Shown piece by piece: positions 50,981 through 59,937 of a stretch of DNA of 64,000 nucleotides (position 1 is its first letter; the number at the start of each line of letters is the position of its first letter). The notes beneath the pieces are model-generated. The model saw nothing but the letters and a program-made list of their open reading frames with translations. It searched no databases and was not told the DNA's origin. Origin of the DNA: Brevibacillus borstelensis (GTDB lineage: Bacteria; Bacillota; Bacilli; Brevibacillales; Brevibacillaceae); contig NZ_RHHO01000037.1 in assembly GCF_003710865.1 (NCBI RefSeq), positions 124,001-188,000 on the forward strand. The letters are read 5' to 3'. The position numbers were made by a program, and so were the translations under genes.

Positions 50981-52225
50981 TCAATCCACGGTCGTTTCTT
51001 TACGCTTGATCATCAAAAGGTAGCACAGGATTGCTCCAATTTCGGCAAGCGCGATGACGACACCCATCGGTACGGCTGTGCCGCTGCCGCCGATCCCGAC
51101 GAGAGGGGCGACGATGCCGCCGGAAACAAAGGAGAGCAGGCCGATCAGTGCAGAGGCGCTGCCTGCCGCTTTGGCCTGGTTTTGCATCGCCAGTGAAAAA
51201 GCAGTCGTACTGACGATACCGACGCTGGATACGACGAGGAATAGCGGCGGCAGGACAGCTGCAAGTCCAGCGCCGATGAGGATCATGGCCAAGAGCGAGA
51301 TGCCGCCGAACACAGCGATCCCCAGTCCGATGATCAGCAGCTTTTTCTCACTGACGCGTCCGGCAAGCTTTCCGGTAATTTGTCCGGCGATAATGATCCC
51401 CAGGCCATTTATGGCAAAGAACAAGCTGAACATTTGCGGCGAAGCCCCGTAAATATTTTGAATCACAAAGGGCGAACCGGAAATGTAAGCAAACATCGCC
51501 GCCGACACGAGACCCGAGGACAGCGCGTAGCCCATGAAGTTCCGGTCGGTGAGCAGGCCGCGGAAGGTGGAGAGCGTCTGTGTCAAGCCGCCGGGTGCGC
51601 GGCGTTCTGCGGGCAGAGTCTCAGGCAGCTTCAGCAAGACCGCGACCAGCATCAGGACCCCGATTGCTCCAAGTACAATGAATACACCCCGCCAAGACGT
51701 TACCTCCAGGAGCTGGCCGCCAAAAATAGGGGCCAGAATCGGAGCAGCACCGTTGACGAGCATCAGCAGCGAGGAGAATTTCGTCATTTCTGTCCCGGAG
51801 TACATGTCCCGAACCATCGCCCGTGCAATCACGATGCCGGCGGCTCCGGCAACCCCTTGAATGAACCGGAGCGCGACGAAGCCCCAAATCGAAGGCATAA
51901 GGGCACACAGCAAAGAGGTGACAATGTAGACGATCAGACCGATCAAAAGCGGCTTGCGCCTGCCCTGTACATCGCTGAGCGGTCCTGCCAAAAGCTGTCC
52001 CGCAGAAAGGCCGAGCAGGCAGGATGTCAGGCTTAATTGGACCAAAGAAGTGCTCGTTTGCAATTCTTCGGCGATCTTTGGCAGCGACGGCAGGTACATA
52101 TCGAGAGACAAAGGTCCAAAAGCGGTTAAAGAACCGAGCACAAGAACCATCATCAAACGGCTGGTGCCAATCGCTTTTTCGGTTGTACGGTTGTACGAAA
52201 TCATTGGATCACTCACAAGTATCAT
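50981..52225 (-). CDS. Bcr/CflA-type MFS drug transporter
   Basis: A 414-residue, 12-span exporter. LTAFGPLSLDMYLPSLPKIA near residue 34 is the hallmark of the Bcr/CflA group; GPLSDVQGRRKPLLIGL near 80 is the loop 2-3 motif and RAMVRDMYSG near 134 is also typical. Related pumps export bicyclomycin, chloramphenicol and sulfonamides. ATG 52225 overlaps the stop of the upstream MarR gene (ATGA), showing translational coupling; ATG 52204 is an in-frame alternative. Confidence 0.92.
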   Translation of the reverse strand: MILVSDPMISYNRTTEKAIGTSRLMMVLVLGSLTAFGPLSLDMYLPSLPKIAEELQTSTSLVQLSLTSCLLGLSAGQLLAGPLSDVQGRRKPLLIGLIVYIVTSLLCALMPSIWGFVALRFIQGVAGAAGIVIARAMVRDMYSGTEMTKFSSLLMLVNGAAPILAPIFGGQLLEVTSWRGVFIVLGAIGVLMLVAVLLKLPETLPAERRAPGGLTQTLSTFRGLLTDRNFMGYALSSGLVSAAMFAYISGSPFVIQNIYGASPQMFSLFFAINGLGIIIAGQITGKLAGRVSEKKLLIIGLGIAVFGGISLLAMILIGAGLAAVLPPLFLVVSSVGIVSTTAFSLAMQNQAKAAGSASALIGLLSFVSGGIVAPLVGIGGSGTAVPMGVVIALAEIGAILCYLLMIKRKETTVD

Positions 52226-52701
52226 TCAAACCTTTCTGTGCAAATTTCCGTCGATGAACGCTTCGACGACTGTACATCCTCCAAATCTTTATGCATTTGC
52301 TGCAGCAAGCGGCGGAACAGCTCCTTTTCTTCCGGGGTAAAGTGTGCGAAGCACTTTTCTTCGATCTCTTGCAACGCTTCTTTTACCGCTTTCTCTGCTT
52401 GGCGTCCTTTTTCGGTGAGAAAGACCCTGGACACTCGCTGATCGTGGGGGTCATTTCTGCGCTCCACCAGTCCTGTCTTGACCATCCGGTTGACCATGAC
52501 GGTCATCGTGGCTGGCTTGATGTTTAGCTTGCGGGCAAGCTCCTGCTGAATCTGGCCGTCCTCTTCCGCCAGACGGATGAGCAGCGGCGGCTGACCGGGG
52601 TAAACATCGTAGGCTTGAATCAAGAGGTCGACATTGTGACGGTACAGCTTCATCACATGGCTCATCAGATGGGTTAGGGCAGTGGAGTAGTCAAAAGCCA
52701 T
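52222..52701 (-). CDS. MarR-family regulator coupled to the Bcr-type MFS gene
   Basis: A 159-residue winged-helix regulator. The helix-turn-helix covers IQQELARKLNIKPATMTVMVNR near residue 50, and the wing has NDPHDQRVSRVFLTEKG near 83, where the DxR pattern is typical. It is probably a repressor of its own operon: a SigA promoter lies directly upstream and a palindrome overlaps the -10 box. The start is ATG 52701; its ribosome site is GGGGGATC. Confidence 0.92.
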   Translation of the reverse strand: MAFDYSTALTHLMSHVMKLYRHNVDLLIQAYDVYPGQPPLLIRLAEEDGQIQQELARKLNIKPATMTVMVNRMVKTGLVERRNDPHDQRVSRVFLTEKGRQAEKAVKEALQEIEEKCFAHFTPEEKELFRRLLQQMHKDLEDVQSSKRSSTEICTERFE

Positions 52702-52724
52702 GAAGATCCCCCTTCGTTTAGCCG

Positions 52725-52766
52725 ACTAATGAAAATGAGTGTAAAGCTTTGCCTCTTTTTTGTCAA
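52725..52766 (-). promoter_or_regulatory. Strong SigA promoter with an operator-like palindrome for the marR-MFS operon
   Basis: On the minus strand TTGACA (52761-52766) and TACACT (52738-52743) are exactly 17 bases apart. The imperfect palindrome ACTnATnnnnATnAGT (52725-52740) overlaps the -10 box and start region, as expected for MarR autorepression. Confidence 0.75.
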
Positions 52767-52824
52767 TGGATGAACAAGCTGCTTGCTGGGGGAAAAAAGA
52801 GGACAAAACGGCACTCCAGAAGCA

Positions 52825-52853
52825 TTGACAAAAGCTGAGAAAGTACGTAAAAT
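52825..52853 (+). promoter_or_regulatory. SigA promoter for the LysR regulator gene
   Basis: TTGACA (52825-52830) and TAAAAT (52848-52853) are 17 bases apart. Transcription would start about 140 bases before the gene, leaving a leader with a terminator-like hairpin. Confidence 0.75.
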
Positions 52854-52899
52854 AATCCAAACTATTCCGATAAGAGAACTACATGTCGACTAGACCACT

Positions 52900-52942
52900 A
52901 GAGACAGGAATACCTTTCAGGGGGATTCTGTCTCTTTTTTTT
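52900..52942 (+). terminator. Attenuator-like terminator in the leader of the LysR gene
   Basis: AGAGACAG (52900-52907) pairs with CTGTCTCT (52928-52935), extended by AAT/ATT across a one-base bulge, and is followed by eight T residues. CCACTA/TAGTGG could extend the stem outside the T-run. It lies between the promoter and the coding region, so full-length transcription needs read-through. The upstream leader is only about 40 bases, too short for a typical aptamer. Confidence 0.75.
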
Positions 52943-53002
52943 AGTGGGGCCCGCGAGAAGGCAAAGAACAGCAGTCAGCCTGGAATACGAGGAGAGAGAC
53001 AG

Positions 53003-53926
53003 ATGAATATCGAAAATCTGGAAGCTTTTGTTTACGTCGTCCACTTTAACAGCTTTAACAAAGCAGCAGATGCCTTGTTCTTGTCGCAGCCATCCATCAC
53101 GGCCCGGATTCAATCGCTTGAGCGTGAACTGGACACCAAGCTGTTTCACCGGGAAGGCAGGAAATTCACCCTGACGGAAAAAGGGAGGCAGTTTCTTCCG
53201 TATGCGCAGCAGATACTGCAATCGTATAAAAAAGGAAAACAGCAGCTTCAGACAACTGGCGCGGGAATAAAGGAAATACGCCTCGGCTGCACAGCATCGG
53301 TATCCCATTACTTGATCCCGGAAATCTTGCCGGTCTTGAGAAAAAAATACCCCGAGCTTCAGATCAAGCTGGTGACAGGACCATCCGAAGCGATTTTGCA
53401 AAAGGTGACGGAAAACGAAATCGACCTGGGACTGGTGCGAAACATCACACATCCGCGGATTGATTCGGTCATGTTTTATGAAGACCCGATTCGTCTCTTT
53501 GTGTATCCAGGCCATCCGTTATGGGAGCAGGATAATGTCACGATAGAAGAAGCAGGGAATTACTCTTTGGTCTTTTTTGAATGCGGCTCGCTTGACTGGA
53601 TCAAGCTTCACCGACTGTTTGAGTCCTTGTCCCGACTACCGTCCATCGATCTGTACATAGACAACGTAGAGGCAGCGAAAAAATGCATATGCAAAGGACT
53701 GGGGATCGGTTTTTTGCCCGAATCATGCGCGAGAAGGGAAGTACAGGAAAAGCAGCTTTACCCGATTGCGATACCAGCTCTTACTTCGTTAACCTTGCGA
53801 ACGAATGTGATCGCACGCAAAGGGGAGGGCGGCGAAATCTGGAACACTTTTTTGTCTCTGAGAAAAGAAATCGACTGGAAAAGCAGCTTCCAGGAATCAC
53901 GATTGAACTTCTCTATTCATGAATAG
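53003..53926 (+). CDS. ascR: LysR-family regulator, YtlI/AscR-like
   Basis: A 307-residue LysR-type regulator. The winged helix covers residues 1-60 with FVYVVHFNSFNKAADALFLS and the recognition part QPSITARIQSLERELDTKLF. The effector domain starts near 90 (EIRLGCTASVSHYLIPEIL). The following genes match the B. subtilis ytm/tcy operon that the YtlI/AscR regulator activates, so the same role is inferred, probably with O-acetylserine or a related sulfur signal. ATG 53003 follows GGAGAG; a longer frame upstream runs back through the terminator and is not likely. The regulator's own leader carries an attenuator-like hairpin. Confidence 0.85.
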   Translation: MNIENLEAFVYVVHFNSFNKAADALFLSQPSITARIQSLERELDTKLFHREGRKFTLTEKGRQFLPYAQQILQSYKKGKQQLQTTGAGIKEIRLGCTASVSHYLIPEILPVLRKKYPELQIKLVTGPSEAILQKVTENEIDLGLVRNITHPRIDSVMFYEDPIRLFVYPGHPLWEQDNVTIEEAGNYSLVFFECGSLDWIKLHRLFESLSRLPSIDLYIDNVEAAKKCICKGLGIGFLPESCARREVQEKQLYPIAIPALTSLTLRTNVIARKGEGGEIWNTFLSLRKEIDWKSSFQESRLNFSIHE

Positions 53927-53993
53927 AAAAAGCTGATTACCCAGCCGATTGACTGTGCGATGAGGCGGTGGTACATTTTTTTACAACAAATCC

Positions 53994-54008
53994 CGATTAA
54001 ACAAATCG
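53994..54008 (+). promoter_or_regulatory. LysR-type inverted repeat before the sulfur operon
   Basis: CGATT (53994-53998) and AATCG (54004-54008) flank AAACA, giving a 15-base dyad that fits a T-N11-A LysR site. It is 48 bases before ATG 54056, where an activator of this operon should bind. Confidence 0.5.
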
Positions 54009-54055
54009 GAATAATAAAAGTTATCGTTCAGCTTGCCTGCGAGGAGGGAGCGACC

Positions 54056-55084
54056 ATGAGCATTCGGTTAAGTATTTTGGATCAAAGCCAGATTGGCAAG
54101 GGGGAGTCGGCGGAAGAAGCGTTTCTTCATACAATCACCTTGGCCCAAACAGCAGAGGAGCTCGGCTATCATCGCTTTTGGGTGTCGGAGCACCACAACT
54201 CTGACGACGTCGTCGGCTCTTCACCCGAAGTGCTGCTGGCGTATTTGGCTGCCAAGACAAAGCGTATCCGGCTCGGCTCAGGAGGAGTGATGCTTCAGCA
54301 TTACAGTCCCTATAAAGTCGCTGAAAATTTCAACGTGCTGGCGGCTTTGGCTCCGGGGCGAATCGATTTGGGCATTGGGCGTGCGCCGGGAGGACTCCCT
54401 TTATCCACAAGGGCCCTGCAGCGAGAGGGCGGGACACCGAAACTGCTGGAAGAAAAGCTCAAGGAACTGGATGCCTATCTTTACAACCGGATTGAAGAGG
54501 GGCATCCGCTGTTTGGCTTGCGTGCGACTCCGGTCCCGCAAACTCCGGCCCCCATCTATTTGCTCGGAACAAGCACCTCCAGTGCCGAATTGGCCGCACA
54601 GGCTGGCTTGCCTTACGTCTTTGCCCAGTTTATCAACGGGGATGAGGCCGTGATACGCGCTGCCTTTATCCGTTACCGAGAACGGTTTTCCGCAAAATCT
54701 CCTGCCGAGGCTGCCAAAAGAGAAGCCATTCTGGCGCTGTCGGTGATCGTAGCGGCGACTGATCGGGAAGCCAGGGAATGGGCTTCGGAATACAAGAATG
54801 TCAAGATCCATCTCGAAGGCGGGAGAACGTTGACTGTGAACAGCATAGAGGCAGCCGAAGCTTTCGGCGTACAATCCGGGGAAAAGTACAGGATCGAGGT
54901 AAAGGAGGCAAATATCATTGCCGGTTCACAAAATACCGTTCGCAATAAGCTGCTGGAGCTTCAGCGCGTCTATCAGGTCGACGAACTGATCATCACCGTG
55001 CCGCTCAAGGATTTCCACAGGCGTCTCGACTCGTATGTGCAAGTAAAGGAAGCATTCGCGGACGAGTCGATACCAAGCCGGTAG
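54056..55084 (+). CDS. cmoO: Luciferase-family monooxygenase, YtmO/CmoO-like
   Basis: A 342-residue flavin-dependent enzyme of the bacterial luciferase-like superfamily. LSILDQSQIGKGESAEEAFL, HRFWVSEHHN near residue 40, GSGGVMLQHYSPYKVAENF near 80 and GRIDLGIGRAPGG near 104 mark the MsnO8/YtmO-type group. In the B. subtilis ytm operon the homologue takes part in breakdown of S-alkylated cysteines; its exact step is not clear. ATG 54056 follows GAGGAGGGAG; a longer frame from 53960 would lie across the promoter. It heads the operon that runs at least to 61311. Confidence 0.82.
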   Translation: MSIRLSILDQSQIGKGESAEEAFLHTITLAQTAEELGYHRFWVSEHHNSDDVVGSSPEVLLAYLAAKTKRIRLGSGGVMLQHYSPYKVAENFNVLAALAPGRIDLGIGRAPGGLPLSTRALQREGGTPKLLEEKLKELDAYLYNRIEEGHPLFGLRATPVPQTPAPIYLLGTSTSSAELAAQAGLPYVFAQFINGDEAVIRAAFIRYRERFSAKSPAEAAKREAILALSVIVAATDREAREWASEYKNVKIHLEGGRTLTVNSIEAAEAFGVQSGEKYRIEVKEANIIAGSQNTVRNKLLELQRVYQVDELIITVPLKDFHRRLDSYVQVKEAFADESIPSR

Positions 55085-55125
55085 GGGACTCCGCCTTTGT
55101 CCACAAATCAAATGGAGGGAATGTT

Positions 55126-55947
55126 ATGAAAAAAACAGCGTTGTTATCTTTGTTGATCGGCACCTTCCTGGTTGCATCCGGTTGCTCTCCCGGCCCGGTA
55201 ACCCAAGGGGCAGGGGGAAGTCTGGCGAGCGCGGCTTCCGGCGTCAAAACGGTTGTGGTGGGTACGGGCACTTCATTTCCGAACATCTGCTTTATTGATG
55301 AAAATGGCAAGCTGACCGGCTATGATGTCGAGCTGATCAGAGAGATCGACAGGCGGCTTCCAGACTACGAATTTGAATTGAAAACCTTTGAGTTCAAAAA
55401 CCTCCTGCTCAGCCTGGAGACAAGCAAGATCGATCTGATCGCCCATCAGATGGAAGTAAATGAAGAAAGAAAGGCCAAGTTCTTGTTCAACGATGAGGCT
55501 TACAATATTTTTCCCAACAAGGTTGTCGTTCGCCAGGACAACAACGAGGTACGCTCCATCGAGGATTTGAAGGGGAAAAAGCTGATCGTGACTGCGACGA
55601 GCAATGCCGCGGTGCTCGCTGAGAAGTGGAACAAAGAGCATGGCAATCCGATCAACATCGTCTACACCGGCACGGGCGAGGATGCCAATGCCCAGATCAA
55701 ATCGGGGCGGGTCGACGCAACCATCAGCACCCAGTTTGCCATCGATTTTCTCAATAAATCGGTGGATGCGCAGTTGAAAACGGTCGGGGAGCCGCTTTCG
55801 AATTCGAAAGTCTATTACATTTTGCGAAAAGACGCGACGGAGCTGAAGCAGCGAATCGATGAAGCCTTGCGGGAAATCAAGGCAGACGGAACGCTGGCGA
55901 AATTAAGCACAGAATGGCTGGGCGGTGACTACACCGTTGAGCAGTAA
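55126..55947 (+). CDS. tcyK: Cystine-type ABC transporter substrate-binding lipoprotein (TcyJ/TcyK-like)
   Basis: A 273-residue extracytoplasmic amino-acid-binding protein of family 3. The signal peptide ends in the lipobox VASGC near residue 20, followed by a Gly/Ser/Ala linker. The binding domain has VVVGTGTSFPNICFIDENG, GYDVELIREIDRRLP near 65 and the ATSNAAVLAEKW segment near 165. B. subtilis has two such proteins (TcyJ and TcyK); only one is encoded here. It should bind cystine or S-modified cysteines outside the membrane and deliver them to the next two permeases. Confidence 0.88.
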   Translation: MKKTALLSLLIGTFLVASGCSPGPVTQGAGGSLASAASGVKTVVVGTGTSFPNICFIDENGKLTGYDVELIREIDRRLPDYEFELKTFEFKNLLLSLETSKIDLIAHQMEVNEERKAKFLFNDEAYNIFPNKVVVRQDNNEVRSIEDLKGKKLIVTATSNAAVLAEKWNKEHGNPINIVYTGTGEDANAQIKSGRVDATISTQFAIDFLNKSVDAQLKTVGEPLSNSKVYYILRKDATELKQRIDEALREIKADGTLAKLSTEWLGGDYTVEQ

Positions 55948-55980
55948 TGGAGTCTTTTCGTCGCGAGGGAGGCAAACGCC

Positions 55981-56682
55981 ATGGGCAAAGCATTTGACCC
56001 GGCATTAATCTTTGAGTTTCTCCCCAAGCTGCTGGCGTATTTGCCGGTGACGCTGTTCATCCTCGTCGCAGCACTTTTCTTTGGCTTATGGCTGGCTCTT
56101 TTGATCGCGCTGCCCCGGTTGTACAAAGTGCCGGTACTCAGCCAGCTCGCAGCGATTTACGTTTCCTTTATCCGGGGAACGCCGGTATTGATCCAGTTGT
56201 TTCTCGTCTTTTACGGGCTCCCGGCGTTTTTGCAACTGTTTCATCTGGACGTTTCGCGGGCAAACCCTTTGTTTTTCGTCATTGCGACGTATTCCTTGAG
56301 CAGTGCTGCCTTTTTCTCGGAGACGATCCGCGCTGCAGTCAACAGTGTGGACCGTGGACAAATAGAAGCGGCGTACGCTGCAGGCTTGACGGGTAGGCAG
56401 GCGTTCGTACGAATCGTTTTGCCGCAAGCGGGGATGATCGCTTTTCCCAACTTTGCCAATTCCGTCATCGGGTTTCTCAAGGACACATCGCTTGCCTTCA
56501 GCATCGGCGTGATGGATATGATGGGGCGGGGGCAGACACTGATCTCGGCAACGGCGCATGCGCTCGAAGTGTATATCGGGCTGGCGATCATTTATTATCT
56601 CGTCGTGATCGTACTGGAAAAAGGCTTTGTCCGCGCAGAGCGGAGGCTGCAGAGGCATGAGAGAAAGTGGGCAAGTGCCTGA
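55981..56682 (+). CDS. tcyL: Cystine-type ABC transporter permease (TcyL-like)
   Basis: A 233-residue permease of the HisMQ type with about five spans. The EAA loop is RGQIEAAYAAGLTGRQAFVR near residue 120, and FIRGTPVLIQLFLVFYGLP near 60 is the usual substrate-channel motif. It forms a heterodimer with the next gene product. It lies 33 bases after the binding-protein gene. Confidence 0.9.
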   Translation: MGKAFDPALIFEFLPKLLAYLPVTLFILVAALFFGLWLALLIALPRLYKVPVLSQLAAIYVSFIRGTPVLIQLFLVFYGLPAFLQLFHLDVSRANPLFFVIATYSLSSAAFFSETIRAAVNSVDRGQIEAAYAAGLTGRQAFVRIVLPQAGMIAFPNFANSVIGFLKDTSLAFSIGVMDMMGRGQTLISATAHALEVYIGLAIIYYLVVIVLEKGFVRAERRLQRHERKWASA

Positions 56683-56709
56683 CATCATTTTGCGGAAAGG
56701 GCGTATCAG

Positions 56710-57420
56710 ATGACAATTGACATTCCGTTTATCATTACGTGCTTCTTCGAAATTGTAACGGCTCTGCCGCTCACGCTCGTCATCACGGTCATTCCGCTGA
56801 TCATCGGGTTCGGGATTGGCGTGGTCACGGCACTGATGCGTATCTACAAGGTGCGGTTTCTCCACCGGATCGCCGATTTTTACGTTTCCTTTCTGCGAGG
56901 AACGCCTGTTGTGCTGCATGTGCTGATCATTTACTTTGCCCTGCCGCTTTTGATCGCCAAGCTTTCCGATCAATTCGGATGGGGTATTGACACCGCTTCG
57001 ATTCCGATTCTGGTTTTTGTGCTGACGGCCTTTTCGTTGACGGCAGGTGCCTACATGTCGGAGATTATCCGCTCCGGTATTTTGTCGGTCAACCAAGGCC
57101 AGGTCGAAGCGGCTTACGCCGTCGGGATGAGCACCCGCCAAGCGCTGTGGAGGATTGTTTTACCGCAAGCGATCGGGGGCATTTTGCCGAATTTGTGCAA
57201 TCTGTTCATCGGATTTTTGCACACTTCCACATTCGCTTTCACCGTCTCGCAGATGGAACTGCTCGGAAAGGCGAATGTCGTCGCCTCCGTCAATCTGAAG
57301 TTCCTGGAGGCTTTCATCGCGGCCGCGTTGATCTACTGGGGGATGACCATTATCGCTGAGAGGATCACCGCTTTTCTGGAAAAGCGGGTTACAGCCTACA
57401 ACCGGGGAGGTATCGCATGA
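56710..57420 (+). CDS. tcyM: Cystine-type ABC transporter permease (TcyM-like)
   Basis: A 236-residue HisMQ-type permease, similar to the previous gene product. [19 protein letters not shown] near residue 60 and the EAA loop [20 protein letters not shown] near 128 are conserved. The stop codon overlaps the start of the ATPase gene (ATGA), so the two are coupled. The similarity of the two permeases suggests an old duplication, as in B. subtilis. Confidence 0.9.
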   Translation: MTIDIPFIITCFFEIVTALPLTLVITVIPLIIGFGIGVVTALMRIYKVRFLHRIADFYVSFLRGTPVVLHVLIIYFALPLLIAKLSDQFGWGIDTASIPILVFVLTAFSLTAGAYMSEIIRSGILSVNQGQVEAAYAVGMSTRQALWRIVLPQAIGGILPNLCNLFIGFLHTSTFAFTVSQMELLGKANVVASVNLKFLEAFIAAALIYWGMTIIAERITAFLEKRVTAYNRGGIA

Positions 57421-58169
57421 TTCAACTGCAAAATATCCGCAAGTCATACGGAAGCCATGAGGTGCTTAAAGGCATCGACCTGACGGTAAACAAAGGGGAT
57501 GTTGTAGTCATCCTCGGGCCAAGCGGTTCGGGAAAAACAACACTGTTGCGCTGCGTCAATTTTTTGGAGCGGCCGTCAGACGGTCAGGTGACGATCAGCG
57601 GCTTCACCGTCGATTGCAAGCAGCCGGGCAAACAGAACGTTTTGAAGCTCCGCAGAAAAACGGCGATGGTGTTTCAGCATTACAACCTGTTCAAGCACAA
57701 GACTGCTTTGGAAAATGTGATGGAAGGCCTCGTCGTCGCACAAAAGCTACCGAAAGAAGAAGCAAAGCAAAAAAGCCTCGACGTCCTGGAAAAAGTGGGG
57801 TTGTCTGACAAGATTCATCACTATCCCAGCCAGCTCTCCGGCGGACAGCAGCAGCGTGTCGGGATCGCTCGTGCACTGGCTTTGAGTCCGGAGGTGATCT
57901 TGTTTGACGAGCCGACGTCCGCTCTGGACCCGGAGCTGGTGGGCGAGGTTCTGGCGGTTATCAAAAAGATCGCGCGGGAAGGCGTGACGATGATCGTAGT
58001 CACCCATGAGATGGGATTTGCCAGAGAAGTGGCCAACCATATCGTGTTCATGGACGGCGGGGTGATCGTTGAGGAAGGGCCACCGGATGAGATTTTTTCA
58101 AATCCGAAAGAAGAGCGGACCAAACAGTTCGTGAGGCGGATTACCCCGGAGTGGAGCTACGTGATCTGA
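57417..58169 (+). CDS. tcyN: Cystine-type ABC transporter ATPase (TcyN-like)
   Basis: A 250-residue polar-amino-acid ABC ATPase. Walker A is [13 protein letters not shown] near residue 32, the signature [14 protein letters not shown] near 138, Walker [13 protein letters not shown] near 158 and the switch histidine in VVTHEMGFA near 195. It powers the TcyLM permease. It overlaps the upstream gene by 4 bases and is followed after 21 bases by the acetyltransferase gene. Confidence 0.93.
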   Translation: MIQLQNIRKSYGSHEVLKGIDLTVNKGDVVVILGPSGSGKTTLLRCVNFLERPSDGQVTISGFTVDCKQPGKQNVLKLRRKTAMVFQHYNLFKHKTALENVMEGLVVAQKLPKEEAKQKSLDVLEKVGLSDKIHHYPSQLSGGQQQRVGIARALALSPEVILFDEPTSALDPELVGEVLAVIKKIAREGVTMIVVTHEMGFAREVANHIVFMDGGVIVEEGPPDEIFSNPKEERTKQFVRRITPEWSYVI

Positions 58170-58190
58170 ATCGTTTGGGAGGTGTTTTGC

Positions 58191-58715
58191 ATGAGCGACC
58201 AGTTCCGTCTGGCGACAGTAAAGGACGCGGAGAAGCTTTTGGAGCTGATCAAAAGAGCGTATCAAACCATCCGGGAGCTGGAAATCGAGTTTACCGCTGT
58301 CCACGCAGATATGGAGATGATCCTCGAAAACCTGTCCGAGCATACATGCTTTGTTCTGGAGAGGGAGGGCAGGCTGCTCGCGACAATCTCTTTGCGTTCC
58401 TTGGTAGAGGTGACGGAATATCCCTTTTTGTACTGGTTTGCGGTAGACCCTGACTGCAAAAACCAGGGCATCGGCTCAAGGCTGCTCAGGTATGTGGAAG
58501 AAACGGTTGTCCGCGATACGCTGCATGCCCCTTGCGCAACGCTGGCGACATCCAGAAAGCACCCATGGCTGTTGTCGATGTACGAAAGAAACGGCTATAT
58601 CCCGTTTTATGAGCGGGATTTGGGTCATGATGACAAGCTTGTGTTTTTGCAAAAACGGCTCATTCACAGCCCGACTGCCGCAAGCGAAACGCACAATGAG
58701 GAGGTGTCCATTTGA
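58191..58715 (+). CDS. snaA: GNAT N-acetyltransferase, SnaA/YtmI-like
   Basis: A 174-residue GNAT enzyme. The acetyl-CoA loop is the DCKNQGIGSRLLRYVEE segment near residue 92 (Q-x2-G-x-G), preceded by the beta strand FLYWFAVDP. In the B. subtilis pathway the homologue acetylates the amino group of S-alkyl- or S-succinyl-cysteine before oxidation. I chose ATG 58191, 6 bases after GGGAGGTG. Its end overlaps the deacetylase start (TTGA), linking acetylation and deacetylation genes. Confidence 0.82.
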   Translation: MSDQFRLATVKDAEKLLELIKRAYQTIRELEIEFTAVHADMEMILENLSEHTCFVLEREGRLLATISLRSLVEVTEYPFLYWFAVDPDCKNQGIGSRLLRYVEETVVRDTLHAPCATLATSRKHPWLLSMYERNGYIPFYERDLGHDDKLVFLQKRLIHSPTAASETHNEEVSI

Positions 58716-59911
58716 CGATTACAGCCGAAGATCTGCTCAGAGAAGCAGCGGAATACCATAGCAAGCTCGTCGAGATCAGGCGAGAGCTCCACAGCTATCC
58801 GGAGCTGTCCTGGGAGGAGCACCGGACGACGAGGAAAATTCGCGACACGCTCACAGAGGCCGGGATCAGCATATTGCCGCTGGCGATTCCGGTAGGCGTA
58901 TTGGCAGAGATTACAGGAGCTGCGCCGGGACCCACCGTAGCGCTTCGGGCAGATATTGATGCCTTGCCGATTCAGGAGGAGAGCGGGCTGCCCTACGCTT
59001 CTTTGGTCAAGGGAAGGATGCACGCGTGCGGCCACGACTTCCACACCTCTGTGATTTTGGGAGCTGCTCTTTTACTGCAAAAACACGCGGCCAAGCTGCC
59101 TGGACGCGTTCGCTTGCTGTTTCAGCCGGCAGAGGAAAAGGGCACAGGGGCCAAAGCAATGATCGAAGCAGGAGCATTGGAAGGCGTGAGCGCCATTTTC
59201 GGGATGCACAATAAACCGGACTTGCCGGTCGGGACCATTGGACTTCTAAGCGGACCGCTGATGGCGAGTGTGGACGGCTTCAACATCACGGTTTCCGGAA
59301 AAGGGGGCCATGCCGCGGTGCCGGATGCGGCCATTGACCCGATCGTGGCCGCAAGCGCGATCGTCGGGGGATTGCAAACGGCTGTAAGCCGGAGCATCAG
59401 CCCTTTTGACAGCGCGGTTGTCAGCGTCTGCCAATTTCACGCCGGCACGTCGTGGAATGTCATACCCGATACAGCAGCTTTGGACGGTACTGTTCGCACG
59501 TTTCATCCGCAGGTGCGGCAGAAAATACCGGAGCTGCTTGAGCGGATCGCGACCGGAATTGCAGCAGGCTTCGGAGCCCGGGCCGAACTGGAATGGTTCG
59601 CGGGTACACCGTCAGTAGACAATCACCCGGCGGCGACAGAAGTGTTTCACAGTGCAGCGGAGGCACTGCGCCTGAACGTCGTGGAGGCAAAGCCTTCGGC
59701 AGGCGGTGAAGATTTTGCCCATTATCAACAAGTCGTGCCAGGCAGCTTCGCTTGGATTGGGACCAGCGGGAGCGAAGAGTGGCATCATCCGAAATTTACT
59801 GTAAATGAAGACGCCTTGTCGCCGGGTGCCGCTCTGTTTGCACTGGCTGCCATCCATGCGCTGGAGCGGTGGGAGACGGACAACGAGCTGCAATTGGAAC
59901 GGTACGCTTGA
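58712..59911 (+). CDS. sndA: M20-family amidohydrolase, SndA/YtnL-like deacetylase
   Basis: A 399-residue zinc hydrolase of the hippurate-hydrolase/aminoacylase group. Metal ligands are seen in MHACGHDFHTS near residue 105 (His, Cys, His), FQPAEEKGTGAKAMIEAG near 140 (Glu-Glu), MHNKPDLPVG near 170 and GGEDFAHYQ near 330. The dimerisation domain occupies about 190-300. It should remove the acetyl group after the monooxygenase has cleaved the C-S bond, giving cysteine. TTG 58712 overlaps the previous stop. Confidence 0.87.
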   Translation: MTITAEDLLREAAEYHSKLVEIRRELHSYPELSWEEHRTTRKIRDTLTEAGISILPLAIPVGVLAEITGAAPGPTVALRADIDALPIQEESGLPYASLVKGRMHACGHDFHTSVILGAALLLQKHAAKLPGRVRLLFQPAEEKGTGAKAMIEAGALEGVSAIFGMHNKPDLPVGTIGLLSGPLMASVDGFNITVSGKGGHAAVPDAAIDPIVAASAIVGGLQTAVSRSISPFDSAVVSVCQFHAGTSWNVIPDTAALDGTVRTFHPQVRQKIPELLERIATGIAAGFGARAELEWFAGTPSVDNHPAATEVFHSAAEALRLNVVEAKPSAGGEDFAHYQQVVPGSFAWIGTSGSEEWHHPKFTVNEDALSPGAALFALAAIHALERWETDNELQLERYA

Positions 59912-59937
59912 CTGATCGAAAGGGGAGGAAATAGACA

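Noticed and set aside
56086-57141. Long open frame on the minus strand opposite the TcyL/TcyM permease genes
   Set aside because: Its product is extremely rich in Arg, Asp and Gln, as expected from reading membrane-protein codons backwards; both permeases on the plus strand are well conserved.
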